Origin: JAUWNP01 sp034430655
Lineage (GTDB): Bacteria; Chloroflexota; Anaerolineae; B4-G1
Reading direction: 5' to 3'
Assembly (NCBI GenBank): GCA_034430655.1
Contig: DAOUEC010000233.1
Coordinates: 1 to 26,735 of the forward strand
Length of the DNA: 26,735 bases
The notes under the pieces are model-generated. The model made no database searches, had not been told where the DNA came from, and saw only the letters and a program-made list of their open reading frames with translations. Below, in pieces: positions 1 through 8,062 of this stretch; the first letter of the stretch is position 1, and each line of letters starts with the position of its first letter. Both the position numbers and the translations under genes were made by a program.

Positions 1-161
1 TGCCACAGTTGGCGGGGGGTATAGTCCATCGCGAAGGCGGTGGGACACGAGGCACTACAGGTGCCGCATTGGATGCAGGAGAGCAGTTGCTCCCACTCCG
101 GCGTCACCTGTCTGGCCAGTGTACGATCGAGAGTCGTCAGGTCGAGAACTTCTGTGCCCAT
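1..161 (-). CDS. hdrC: HdrC-like 4Fe-4S protein, N-terminal fragment (runs off left edge)
   Basis: The minus strand from an ATG at 161 reads 53 codons to the window edge with no stop. Residues 29-40 carry CIQCGTCSASCP, a CxxCxxCxxxCP motif that ligates a [4Fe-4S] cluster. It is followed by a TAFAMDYTPRQLW-like stretch typical of the C subunit of heterodisulfide reductase and related HdrC/GlpC ferredoxin subunits. In that family the protein carries two such motifs and passes electrons to an HdrB-type subunit in the cytoplasm; only the first motif is in view. A ribosome binding site, GGGAG at 168-172 on the minus strand, sits 6 nt upstream and supports this start. It is separated from the flippase-like gene by a 178-bp gap with its own promoter, so it probably begins a different operon. 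A generic 4Fe-4S dehydrogenase subunit is the main alternative. Confidence 0.8.
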   Translation of the reverse strand, partial: MGTEVLDLTTLDRTLARQVTPEWEQLLSCIQCGTCSASCPTAFAMDYTPRQLW

Positions 162-244
162 TGACATCTCCCTCCAGAGTGATGTGAATGTGAAATAGGA
201 GAGTGCTGAGTATACACCATGCGCCCGTGCCGGGCATGCGCTAT

Positions 245-272
245 AGTATACTCATTTTAGCAGAGAATGCAA
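245..272 (-). promoter_or_regulatory. Candidate sigma70-type promoter for the hdrC-like gene
   Basis: On the minus strand TTGCAT (267-272) and TATACT (245-250) are separated by 16 bp. The -10 matches the consensus at 5 of 6 positions; the -35 is weaker. The start site would lie near 238, giving a leader of about 77 nt. A second TATACT at 209-214 has no good -35. Confidence 0.45.
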
Positions 273-303
273 GCGTCCCAAGTGCCGAATGACACCTGCG
301 GGG

Positions 304-319
304 AGTGACAAGGGTCACT
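304..319. other. Short hairpin downstream of the flippase-like gene
   Basis: AGTGAC and GTCACT form a 6-bp stem with a 4-nt loop, 21 bp past the stop codon of the flippase-like gene. No T-run follows on the minus strand, so it is not a convincing intrinsic terminator. Confidence 0.25.
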
Positions 320-339
320 TGGGGGCGGGTGCGATCTCC

Positions 340-1290
340 CTACATCGGCTCCCGCTCCCGCAGGCCACGCAATCCCTCGATGCCGTACAGCATCCCACCG
401 ACGAGTCCAGCTGCGGCAGATACGAGGTAGAGGCTCAGCGACATAGCGGCAGCGGTGTTGGCATCCACACCGACCGAACCGAAAAGCGCCACGGTCACCC
501 AGTCTCGCACGCCCAGGCCGCTGATGGAGACGGGAACGAGGAGCGTGACAGAGATGAGGGGCGTGACGATGAAGTAAAAGGCCGGCCCCTGGGGGATGCC
601 TACCGCCCGCCCGCACAGCCAGTTGACGAGCACGTTCACCACGTTGAACACGAGCGAGACGCTCAGCGCTTCCAGCACCGCCCGCCGGCCACAGCCGGTC
701 ACCGCGGCGTAGACCTGCGCCAGGAAGCCCTTGCCTCTCAGCGAGAGAACAGACGGCAGATGGCCTGTGACACGTCGCAGGAAGCGCCCTTCCAGCACAA
801 GCGCCCCGGCAAGCAGTCCCCCACCAGCGATTCCCACCAACAAGCCGGCCAGCCAGGGCTCAAGGCGCGTGAAGGTGAACGGGAGGGCGATCAATCCCAT
901 GGCGAAGAGCACGAGGAGGCCACTCATACGATCGAGCAGTACAGTACCGACGGCTGCCGAGGTGTTGGTGTCGCCGCTCAGTTCCAGTGCCCGCACGACG
1001 TCGCCACCAAAGCCGGTGGGGAGGAAGGCATTGAAGAAGGCTCCGACAAAGTAAAGATGCACCAGGCGGCCAAGAGGCACCCCCAGGGCAAGGCCGCGCA
1101 GAAGGACGAACCAGCGGACGGCGCGGATAACTAGACTGAGGACGACAAGGAGGAAGGCAGCCAAGAGGTAGCGCAGATCGGCCCGGCGCAGCACGGCCAG
1201 CGTCTCGCCCAGGCCGATCTTCCAGAATAGGAAGACTAGCGCCCCGACGCTGATCAATATCCGTAGGATGTTCGCCCAGTGTTTCTTCAT
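340..1290 (-). CDS. UPF0104/YbhN-family flippase-like membrane protein
   Basis: A 316-residue polytopic membrane protein with about eight hydrophobic segments. It matches the lysylphosphatidylglycerol synthase transmembrane-region family (UPF0104, YbhN/AglD-like). The family signatures are visible: FLPTGFGGDVVRALELS near residues 89-105 and LLDRMSGLLVLFAMG near residues 118-132. Relatives are proposed to flip or handle lipid-linked intermediates, and archaeal AglD takes part in S-layer N-glycosylation; here the role is inferred from family and context only. The ATG overlaps the TGA of the preceding GT39-like gene as ATGA, with AGAGG just upstream, which indicates translational coupling. It is the last gene of the glycoconjugate operon. 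The length is normal for the family and no catalytic MprF domain is attached, so lipid aminoacylation is unlikely. Confidence 0.85.
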   Translation of the reverse strand: MKKHWANILRILISVGALVFLFWKIGLGETLAVLRRADLRYLLAAFLLVVLSLVIRAVRWFVLLRGLALGVPLGRLVHLYFVGAFFNAFLPTGFGGDVVRALELSGDTNTSAAVGTVLLDRMSGLLVLFAMGLIALPFTFTRLEPWLAGLLVGIAGGGLLAGALVLEGRFLRRVTGHLPSVLSLRGKGFLAQVYAAVTGCGRRAVLEALSVSLVFNVVNVLVNWLCGRAVGIPQGPAFYFIVTPLISVTLLVPVSISGLGVRDWVTVALFGSVGVDANTAAAMSLSLYLVSAAAGLVGGMLYGIEGLRGLREREPM

Positions 1291-3632
1291 TCCTCTACCA
1301 CCCGAATTTTACTCAACAACACCCGACTGTCCAGCCAATGGCCGTCCTCCGCGATGACCGGCAGGCGGTCCCCATCGGAGGCATACAGGCCAACTTCGAT
1401 GTCATAGAAGTCCGGCGGGGTCGTCAATCCCACCGTCAGGTCACGCACATCCTCGACGATCTGACCGGGCTGCCACTGGCTGGTGGGGGCGGCTCCACCG
1501 GCCGGTTGACCGTCGCTATTGGCCCAGACCTGGTTTTCGATGCCGAGGACGTGGGCGAAGACCCGGTAGTCCATCTCCATTGGGGCCAGCGCCCGCCAGT
1601 AGAGCGTGAGGCGAATCGTCTCACCGGGCCGCACCACCCGCCGGTCGAGAGTGTAGCCGGCCAGCGCGGCCTGATCGCCAAAGTTGACGTCCAGCGAATT
1701 GACCCCCCTCAATCCCCCCTCCAGGGGGGAAGAACGGGGCCGAATCTCGACCGTCGCCAGGCGCAGTGCGTCTTGTCCATCGGATGTGGCCAGACGCTGG
1801 CCGCCGGGCAGGTAAATGCCAACTTGAATGTAGCCCACGTCCGGCGTGTAGGCCGTCTCCGGGATGTGCACGCGGTAGGTATCGGCGAAGGCGACGCCGG
1901 GTTCCCAGGCGGTGGTGGGATACCTTCCCAGGCCGGGGTAGGTGTCGCGCTGGGCCACCATCGTGCCCACCTCGCTCAGCAGGTGGACGAAGACGGCATA
2001 GTTCTGGTCGGTCCGGGCCAACGCCTGCCAGTAGAGTGTGACGTTCACTGTATCGCCTGGCTCGACGACATCTGGTGTGACCCGGTAGCCCAGCAGCCTG
2101 GCGACCCCACTCTTATCCCCCCTCCAGGGGGGAGGCCCGACGTTGCCGAACTCAATATCGGTGGGGTTGGGCACAGCCTCGATTTCCGACTCGGTCAGCG
2201 GGCAGGGGCGGGCGAAGGCCGGGGCAAGTACGCCGGTCAGGGCGTAGATGGCCAACGCCGCCATCCCGACCGTCACGACCAGGCTCACTGCCCAGGTCAG
2301 GCGGCGGGGAAAGAACCGGCTCAGCCCCACGAGGAGCAGGAGGGCAAAGGCTGGCAGACTGGGGAACAGAAAGCGGCCCATCGCGCCAGCCGGTTGAATC
2401 AGGATGTAATAGAAGACTACCGCTGTGAAAGTGAGAGAAGTGGCCCCCAGGAGCAGCATTGCAGTGAAGGGAAGCGGGCCTCGTCGAGGAAGCAGGTAGC
2501 CGGCCAGGGCCAGCACGCAAAAGACCAAAACTCCCTGGTAGATAGGCTGGGGCAGCGGGACCTGGCCGTAGCCAAAGCGCCCCCACAGGCTGCTCCAGAA
2601 GTAGGGCAGGCTTTGCAAGATAGCCCACCAGTTGCCAGCCGCTGGCCGACCTGCCCAGAGTTCGTTGACCTTGCTCATACCCGTGGGGTCGTCATAGAGC
2701 GCCTGGTTACGCCAGAACCACCAGCCAGAGATGAGGGCCGCCACGCCCAGGACGGTGATGATACCCCGCAAAAAGGCGCGCCAGTTAGGAGTGTGGGAGT
2801 GTGGGAGTACGGGAGTGTGGGTACGGGGGGGCCGTGCAGCGATCAGATAAGCCAATACGATGAGCGCCAGCAGGGCCAGCAGATGGAACTTGGTGAGGAG
2901 CGCCAGGCCGTAGAGGACGCCCAACGTCACATCGGTGCGCACACTGGGGCCATCCCGCACCAGCCGGACGCATACCCAAAGCACGGCGGCGCCACACAGC
3001 GCCGCCGGGACGTCGTTGTTGATCGCGCCGCTCAGGTAGATGAACTGCGGGTTGAAGGCGACCAGTGCGGCCCCGCCTACGGCCAACGCGGGCTGATCCG
3101 GGAAGATCTCACGCCCGATATGGTAGGTCAGCCAGACGACGCCCGCACCAATGAGCACCGTCATCCAGCGCACTATGTAAACCGCCAGGGCGGCGTCGTG
3201 GAAGGGGAATCGCTCATCATCGCCGTGGAGGTACTGGTTCTTGTTGTCGTCGCTCACCTCCCAGTAGCGGTAGGCCCAGTAGGGGTTGATGGGCGGCTCG
3301 TAGTAGACCTCCTGGGCGACGGGTACCCACCAACTGGCCAGCGCGCCCAGGGTGTAGTAGAGTGGCGGGTGATGGCTCTGGGCACGGGGGGCATCGGGCC
3401 GCTGCATGGGCAGGCTGTGGTAGACGATGAGGTGCCGCACGTAGCGGAAGTGACGCAGTTCGTCGGTGGGCTCGTAGAGGGGGGAGGCCAGGCTGTAGGC
3501 GATGGCCAGCGCCAGGTAGATGATTAGGAGAATGAACAATGAACAATGATCAATGAACAATGACCAATGACCAATGAACAATGACCAATGACGGATGACG
3601 AACGGCGAATGACGGCGGCGGGACGCACTCAC
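1287..3632 (-). CDS. GT39-like membrane glycosyltransferase with two C-terminal beta-sandwich domains
   Basis: A large polytopic protein (781 residues from a GTG start) resembling GT-C/ArnT-PMT family glycosyltransferases. The first external loop holds YEPTDELRHF, the Asp-Glu pair expected for GT-C catalysis, and SHHPPLYYTLG follows. After the membrane part come two tandem domains sharing the pattern xxLxGY...PGxTxxxTLYWxAL...HxL, near residues 505-630 and 650-780. I place the start at GTG 3632: it overlaps the upstream TGA as GTGA and has GGAGGT at 3642-3647, 9 nt away. The frame stays open to 3860, but that extension lies inside the upstream gene and reads as its shadow. Residues 7-34 come entirely from a heptanucleotide array, and three further repeat insertions interrupt loops or linkers. 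The sugar substrate is unknown. Confidence 0.8.
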   Translation of the reverse strand: MSASRRRHSPFVIRHWSLFIGHWSLFIDHCSLFILLIIYLALAIAYSLASPLYEPTDELRHFRYVRHLIVYHSLPMQRPDAPRAQSHHPPLYYTLGALASWWVPVAQEVYYEPPINPYWAYRYWEVSDDNKNQYLHGDDERFPFHDAALAVYIVRWMTVLIGAGVVWLTYHIGREIFPDQPALAVGGAALVAFNPQFIYLSGAINNDVPAALCGAAVLWVCVRLVRDGPSVRTDVTLGVLYGLALLTKFHLLALLALIVLAYLIAARPPRTHTPVLPHSHTPNWRAFLRGIITVLGVAALISGWWFWRNQALYDDPTGMSKVNELWAGRPAAGNWWAILQSLPYFWSSLWGRFGYGQVPLPQPIYQGVLVFCVLALAGYLLPRRGPLPFTAMLLLGATSLTFTAVVFYYILIQPAGAMGRFLFPSLPAFALLLLVGLSRFFPRRLTWAVSLVVTVGMAALAIYALTGVLAPAFARPCPLTESEIEAVPNPTDIEFGNVGPPPWRGDKSGVARLLGYRVTPDVVEPGDTVNVTLYWQALARTDQNYAVFVHLLSEVGTMVAQRDTYPGLGRYPTTAWEPGVAFADTYRVHIPETAYTPDVGYIQVGIYLPGGQRLATSDGQDALRLATVEIRPRSSPLEGGLRGVNSLDVNFGDQAALAGYTLDRRVVRPGETIRLTLYWRALAPMEMDYRVFAHVLGIENQVWANSDGQPAGGAAPTSQWQPGQIVEDVRDLTVGLTTPPDFYDIEVGLYASDGDRLPVIAEDGHWLDSRVLLSKIRVVEE
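1702..1730. repeat. G/C-run palindrome inside CDS (copy 1)
   Basis: TCCCCCCT (1713-1720) and AGGGGGGA (1723-1730) form an 8-bp stem with a CC loop, preceded by a CCCCCCTC run. On the coding strand it adds SPLEGGLRGVN in the linker before the second beta-sandwich domain. The 18-bp core is identical to the copy at 2116-2133. Confidence 0.85.
2116..2133. repeat. G/C-run palindrome inside CDS (copy 2)
   Basis: The core is the same 18 bp as at 1713-1730, here read in another frame as GPPPWRGDKSG. It lies just before the first beta-sandwich domain of the same protein. Confidence 0.85.
2788..2827. repeat. Octanucleotide tandem repeat inside CDS
   Basis: Five units of period 8 on the plus strand: GGAGTGTG twice, GGAGTACG, GGAGTGTG, then the degenerate GGTACGGG. 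On the coding strand it adds THTPVLPHSHTP in a loop between membrane segments. Since 8 and 3 are coprime, this repeat too reads the same in all frames. Confidence 0.85.
3531..3614. repeat. Heptanucleotide array forming the N-terminus of the GT39-like protein
   Basis: Twelve contiguous 7-mers, plus-strand consensus AATGACC or AATGAAC, with late variants GATGACG and AACGGCG. They encode residues 7-34 (SPFVIRH, WSLFIGH and similar) just before the first membrane helix. The orientation relative to the gene is the open one. Confidence 0.9.
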
Positions 3633-5968
3633 GGCGCGACCACCTCCAGGCGGGTGGCGGTGGCGTTTGTCATTCGCAATTTTGCCCCGGCCCAGCCGAC
3701 CAGTAACCATGCCAGCACTGTGATAGCCGCACCGATGATCAGCGAGATGGGTAAGAAAGAAAACGTAACCTGGTGTGTTCCCGCAGGCACACAGACAGCG
3801 CGCAACGTGTAATAGGCGCGTACCATTGGCACGCGCTCCCCATCCACGAAGACGCGCCATCCCGGGTATGCCACCTCGCTGAGGACCAGAACGCCATCCG
3901 CAGCGGCCTTGACGTCCAGCGCGATGGCGTTATTTCCACGCCGCGTGACCTGCACGTCTTCTTGTGCAGTCGTCAGACTGAGGGAGCAAGGGAGTGCTTG
4001 CTCGACCAGGGCTACCTGCCGGGGATCAAAGGCTGGATCGTTCAGCCGTGCCAGCAACGCATCTTCGGTCTCCTGCACCTCGACCTGATGCACGAGCCAT
4101 GCCCGGGGAAACGCCCCCGGACGTTCATAGACCCAGACCCCGCCCCGCTCCCCCACCAGCCGCGGCGATGCCGGCTCATCGGGAAAGCTCATCTCATGCT
4201 CGATGACAAGGTAGCGTGTGTGGAGTAGATCGTACGCCCGCGCCCGAGGGTCTGCAACATAGGAGGTGAACTGGTCGTACCGCCCAATCCCCATCGGATC
4301 ATAGGAAAAGACGCTTTCCAATCCCAGCGGCATCCCCAGGTTTTGCTCGAAGATGCTCAGGCCCCAGGGCAGGATGCGCCCTTCTGTGCTGCTCACAGAG
4401 TCTGTCACATTTTTCCAGAAGCCGCTCTCCGGCACCGGCACTGCCTGGAGCAAAGGGCGGCCAAAGCTCCACAGGTCCAGCAGCACCAGCCCTATTGCCA
4501 GCACGGCTCCCTGCGCGCCCGTGAACCGCCCTTTCCGCCACCCCGCAAGCAATGCCGCCGCCAGCAAGAAGAACAACAGGAACAGTGACGTATAGTTGGC
4601 AACATGCCAAAGACGGCCTACCTCCGGGTTGCTGTCCCGTTGCAGCGTGAACAGGATTAAGCCCGTCAGAACAACTAGCGCGGCGACCGTGCCCACAATC
4701 CACCCGGCGGTCCCCCAGTGCCCGCTCTGGAGCGCCTCTGCGGGTCGGTCTTCCATCCAGGTGATGAGCAGCCCTCCCAAGGTGGCCACGGCGAAGGTGA
4801 ACAGGAAGCCGGCGCGCGCCGGAGCCCGAGCCGCGCTGAACAGGGGGATCAGCGTATAGGCCAGCCGGTGAGCGATGCCGAACCGCCCCAGCGCGAGCAG
4901 CAGCCCGGCCCCTGCCAACGCAAGCAACCATGGTCTGAGACGATGCGGCAGGCGAACTCCCGCCATCAGCGCCAGGATCAGGGGCAGGACGCCCACGTAG
5001 AAAATCAACTCCACATAGATGCCATCGCCCCAGTAGCCTGTAGTAACCAGGTCTCCGAAGAAGTTGGGGACCAGCAGCGTGAGCCAGTAACTCGGCGGCC
5101 AGGAGTAACGGGAGGCAAACACATATCCGGCATCCTGCCGCGTAGAAAGGCTCAAGAACTGAAACGTGGGGACAAGTTGCACGGCGGCCAGCGCGAATCC
5201 CACCGCGCTCATCCCGACAACCGGGAGCAGTGCCTTGACAAAGTCGAGAAACCGGGTTTTTCGCGAGAAACCTGGTTTCTGGCCATCCGCCCAGGCCGTG
5301 TAGAGCGCATAGGTGGACAGCACCACGCCCACGTAAAAGAAAGTTGCCGTATGTCCAGCCAGCAGCGAGAATCCCACGGGCACGCCGCTCAGGACGGCCC
5401 ACGGCCAGTGTCGCCGCGTCATCACCCGGCGGCAGGCCCACAGCACCCAGGGCAGCCACGCCTGGGTCATCACCACGTCGCTCTGCCCCGCCGAAACCCT
5501 GACGAGAAAATAGCCGCTGAAGGCGAACACCACCGCTCCAAACCAGGCCCCGCGCTGGCTGGCCCCCTCGCTGCGCAGCCAAGCATACATCCCACATCCC
5601 ATCAGCCAGAGGTGTAGCACGAACAGCAGACCCACCACCCGCGTCGGGGGCAACACGCCGATGAGCCACACCGGCGGGTAAAAGATCGCGGGTTGGGGAT
5701 TGGCGAAGAATGGCATGCCTGAAGCGACGTATGGGTTCCACAGTGGCAACTCTCCTCGTCCCAGGCTATTGAGCGCGAACTGCCACCAGGGGAGCATCGC
5801 GAAGCTGAAGTCGCTACCACCGATCTCTCCCCCCATATACTGCCCAGGCGGAGGCCAAACCAGGTCCGCCAGCGGCAGGAGCACCAGGGCGAGCATCCCC
5901 AGGGATACGCCTAAACCCTCTTTGTGTTCGGATGCCCATTGACAGGCGCGTCGCAACAGCGTTGGCAT
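3629..5968 (-). CDS. YfhO-family membrane protein (GT-C-like)
   Basis: A 779-residue polytopic membrane protein matching bacterial YfhO-like proteins. Marks of the family are the first external loop (GSDFSFAMLPWWQ), PLWNPYVASGMPFFANPQP near residues 76-94, and a C-terminal soluble domain with YPGWRVFVDGERVPM and a final predicted membrane helix. In Firmicutes, YfhO is linked to glycosylation of cell-surface polymers; activity here is inferred. The start ATG at 5968 lies 3 nt after the upstream TAA, with GGAGAG at a good distance. The gene ends in a GTGA overlap with the next gene, whose Shine-Dalgarno it contains. Residues 230-241 (KPGFSRKTRFL) come from a 34-bp palindrome inserted in frame, in a loop between membrane segments. 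Confidence 0.85.
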   Translation of the reverse strand: MPTLLRRACQWASEHKEGLGVSLGMLALVLLPLADLVWPPPGQYMGGEIGGSDFSFAMLPWWQFALNSLGRGELPLWNPYVASGMPFFANPQPAIFYPPVWLIGVLPPTRVVGLLFVLHLWLMGCGMYAWLRSEGASQRGAWFGAVVFAFSGYFLVRVSAGQSDVVMTQAWLPWVLWACRRVMTRRHWPWAVLSGVPVGFSLLAGHTATFFYVGVVLSTYALYTAWADGQKPGFSRKTRFLDFVKALLPVVGMSAVGFALAAVQLVPTFQFLSLSTRQDAGYVFASRYSWPPSYWLTLLVPNFFGDLVTTGYWGDGIYVELIFYVGVLPLILALMAGVRLPHRLRPWLLALAGAGLLLALGRFGIAHRLAYTLIPLFSAARAPARAGFLFTFAVATLGGLLITWMEDRPAEALQSGHWGTAGWIVGTVAALVVLTGLILFTLQRDSNPEVGRLWHVANYTSLFLLFFLLAAALLAGWRKGRFTGAQGAVLAIGLVLLDLWSFGRPLLQAVPVPESGFWKNVTDSVSSTEGRILPWGLSIFEQNLGMPLGLESVFSYDPMGIGRYDQFTSYVADPRARAYDLLHTRYLVIEHEMSFPDEPASPRLVGERGGVWVYERPGAFPRAWLVHQVEVQETEDALLARLNDPAFDPRQVALVEQALPCSLSLTTAQEDVQVTRRGNNAIALDVKAAADGVLVLSEVAYPGWRVFVDGERVPMVRAYYTLRAVCVPAGTHQVTFSFLPISLIIGAAITVLAWLLVGWAGAKLRMTNATATRLEVVAP
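5247..5280. repeat. 34-bp palindromic element inside CDS (copy 1)
   Basis: AGAAACCGGG at one end and CCTGGTTTCT at the other flank a TTTTTCGCGAGAAA centre. It is the same length and nearly identical to 6937-6970 apart from the middle bases. It is read through as protein. Confidence 0.85.
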
Positions 5969-5971
5969 TTG

Positions 5972-8062
5972 TTATCTCTCCACCACGACCGGCCTCAACC
6001 ACAGCCGGTCTCCCCGCGGCTGACCGGCTTGCGTGATCCGCAACCGTGTTCCGTCCGAGGGCGTGTACAACCCTATCGTCAGCGGATATTCCCCCTCCGC
6101 CAGGTCGCCGGGCAGTGTCAAGTGATGAGTTTGCACAAAGACGTCACCCGCACGCAGACTGGCCGAGGTGAGCGGGAGGCGATCCTGCTGCGTTACCATC
6201 GCGCCATCGGCGTTCAGTACATGCGTAAATTGCGATAGCCGTGGCGGCAGGCTGCCGGTGACGTGCCAGTAAGTTACCAGGTCGAACGAGGCACCTGGCT
6301 TGAGGGATGAGACCGGCAGTGTGTATCCCAGGAACTCAACCTCGTCCTGCTCGTCCTGAAAAGTGATCGGTACCCGTGCCGGCTGATCCGCCTCACCCGT
6401 TTCCGGCGCCCACGTGACCACCGAGCCGACGGCAACTTCAGCCAGACGTTGATCTAACACCGTGTGGACACGGCTCTGCGCGGTCACCCGATCACTGCGG
6501 ACGATGATGCCAAGCCCGTCGGGGAGGAAATCTAAATCTGAACCCGCAGCGGCTATAATCTGAGAATAAGCCGGAACGTGGTTGAGTGCATCCACGTCGG
6601 CCACGTCGGGAAAAGCATACCGGGCCGAGCCGTCAATGAAGACCATCATATCGGCACAGTTGTAATATCGCAGCGAGAGATCAGGCCGATGCAACAGGTA
6701 GCGCATATGCTGCCACGCTGGTTTCCACCACGGATCGCGTTCGTCTATCAGATGATCGGGCACGCAGATCGCCACCGGCGATGTGTCGGCATCGTCCTGC
6801 AGCCGATCGGCCACGGCTTTCAATCCCGATTGATGCCAGAACCGCACGGTATCAATGCCCGGCCAAACCTTGAAGTAATCGTGCGCGGTCCACGCCAGGT
6901 TGCCAATAAAAAGCAGACCCAGGGCAGAGTAGGTCCAGAAACCGGGTTTTTTCCGAAAAACCTGGTTTCTCCACTCCAGCAGCGCCGCGATTGCAATGCC
7001 GGGAATGGCGAACAGGACAACCTGGATGCCAAGCGTGCGGGTGTAATTGGGCGCGGGTTGGCTGAGCATGCCGGGCACAAGGGATATAAAGAACCACAGG
7101 ACGACGAAAGCATATTCAGGCTGGCGCCATCGCCACAGTGCAATGAGCAGTCCGACCGCCAGCAGCAGCGCGCCGACCGGCTCGAAGACTGGACGACCGG
7201 GGACATCGTAGTACGGCAGCGGATCACCGACGAAGGCGAACATGCCGAGAGTGTTGAGCGAGGTTTCAATCACCGGTGCGAGACTGCCCTGGCGGAGTTC
7301 GACCAGCGGCCGATTTATATCGAAGAAGCCTAGTTGATCGGCGGCCGGGTTCTGGACGAGATACAGGAACAGTGGCAGCACGACGATGGCAGCCATCACC
7401 AGCGTGATGGCGATCCCTCCCCACCAGCGCCGCCATTCCGGCCGATCCACGAACGGCACATACACGCCGAACGCAACGAAGATCGCCGGCAGAATGCGCG
7501 CCGCGGTGTAGGCATTGATCGCCAATCCGAGCCACAGCCCGCTCAAAGCCCACAACATCAGTGCGCGTCGCCGCCGCCGTGAACAGGCGGCGCTGGCATC
7601 CGACCATGCGCGCCAGAAGCAATAGGCCGCCAGTGCTGCCAGCGGCACCTCCATGACCACGTGCAACACGATCCGACCGAACTCCACGGTCCAAAAAACG
7701 ATCGCAAAACCGGCTAGTGCGGTCAGGGCGACGACCGGACCAAACAACCGCCGAGTCAGGGCCCAGATCACGCACATGCTAATCATGCTCAAGAAAATCG
7801 CTGGCAGACGCATCGCGAAGACGGTATTACCAAAGACCCGAATAAACGGCGCAGCGAAGTAATAGTACAGTGCTTCGGCACCGGTATCCTCAGGGAAGAA
7901 GATTGCCAGACGGCCACCAGCGACGCTTTCGGCGATCTTGATGTCAACGACCTCGTCGTTGTGCAAGCCGGGCGGGACGCGCGTCAGGTCAATTGTGCGC
8001 AGCAGGAAAGCGAGCAGCAGCAACGCGACGACGACAAAAGGTTCACGTTTTGTCATCCTCAC
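5972..8062 (-). CDS. GT39-like membrane glycosyltransferase with C-terminal beta-sandwich domain
   Basis: A 696-residue polytopic protein of the GT39/ArnT-PMT type. The first external loop reads PPGLHNDEVVDIKIAES, with the Asp-Glu pair of GT-C enzymes, followed by EALYYYFAAPFIRVFG. About eleven hydrophobic segments precede a soluble tail. The last 130 residues form a sandwich-like domain (FLGYTL...FTHVLNADG...VGLYTPSDG-like pattern) shared with the paralogs at 13745-20207. Such enzymes transfer sugars from polyprenyl-phosphate donors on the outer face of the membrane; acceptor and sugar are unknown. The GTG at 8062 overlaps the upstream TGA as GTGA; an ATG at 8056 (MTKREPF) is an alternative. 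Residues 365-375 derive from an in-frame 34-bp palindrome and add RKK to a probable cytoplasmic loop. Confidence 0.85.
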   Translation of the reverse strand: MRMTKREPFVVVALLLLAFLLRTIDLTRVPPGLHNDEVVDIKIAESVAGGRLAIFFPEDTGAEALYYYFAAPFIRVFGNTVFAMRLPAIFLSMISMCVIWALTRRLFGPVVALTALAGFAIVFWTVEFGRIVLHVVMEVPLAALAAYCFWRAWSDASAACSRRRRRALMLWALSGLWLGLAINAYTAARILPAIFVAFGVYVPFVDRPEWRRWWGGIAITLVMAAIVVLPLFLYLVQNPAADQLGFFDINRPLVELRQGSLAPVIETSLNTLGMFAFVGDPLPYYDVPGRPVFEPVGALLLAVGLLIALWRWRQPEYAFVVLWFFISLVPGMLSQPAPNYTRTLGIQVVLFAIPGIAIAALLEWRNQVFRKKPGFWTYSALGLLFIGNLAWTAHDYFKVWPGIDTVRFWHQSGLKAVADRLQDDADTSPVAICVPDHLIDERDPWWKPAWQHMRYLLHRPDLSLRYYNCADMMVFIDGSARYAFPDVADVDALNHVPAYSQIIAAAGSDLDFLPDGLGIIVRSDRVTAQSRVHTVLDQRLAEVAVGSVVTWAPETGEADQPARVPITFQDEQDEVEFLGYTLPVSSLKPGASFDLVTYWHVTGSLPPRLSQFTHVLNADGAMVTQQDRLPLTSASLRAGDVFVQTHHLTLPGDLAEGEYPLTIGLYTPSDGTRLRITQAGQPRGDRLWLRPVVVER
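6937..6970. repeat. 34-bp palindromic element inside CDS (copy 2)
   Basis: The outer bases match the copy at 5247-5280 (AGAAACCGGG ... CCTGGTTTCT) and the length is the same, but the centre is TTTTTTCCGAAAAA. It is read in a different frame from copy 1, giving NQVFRKKPGFW. Confidence 0.85.

Noticed and set aside
289..1134. 281-codon plus-strand frame
   Set aside because: It is antisense to the UPF0104 gene and its composition is shadow-like (Gln, His, Glu, Gly), with no domain.
1338..3527. Very long open frame on the plus strand (729 codons)
   Set aside because: It is antisense to the GT39-like gene, whose protein has clear family motifs. The plus-strand product is low-complexity and rich in Gln, Gly and His, as expected of a high-GC shadow frame.
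3633..3860. 76-codon N-terminal extension of the GT39-like gene
   Set aside because: It lies within the coding sequence of the YfhO-like gene, while GTG 3632 has a GTGA overlap and a well-placed GGAGGT.
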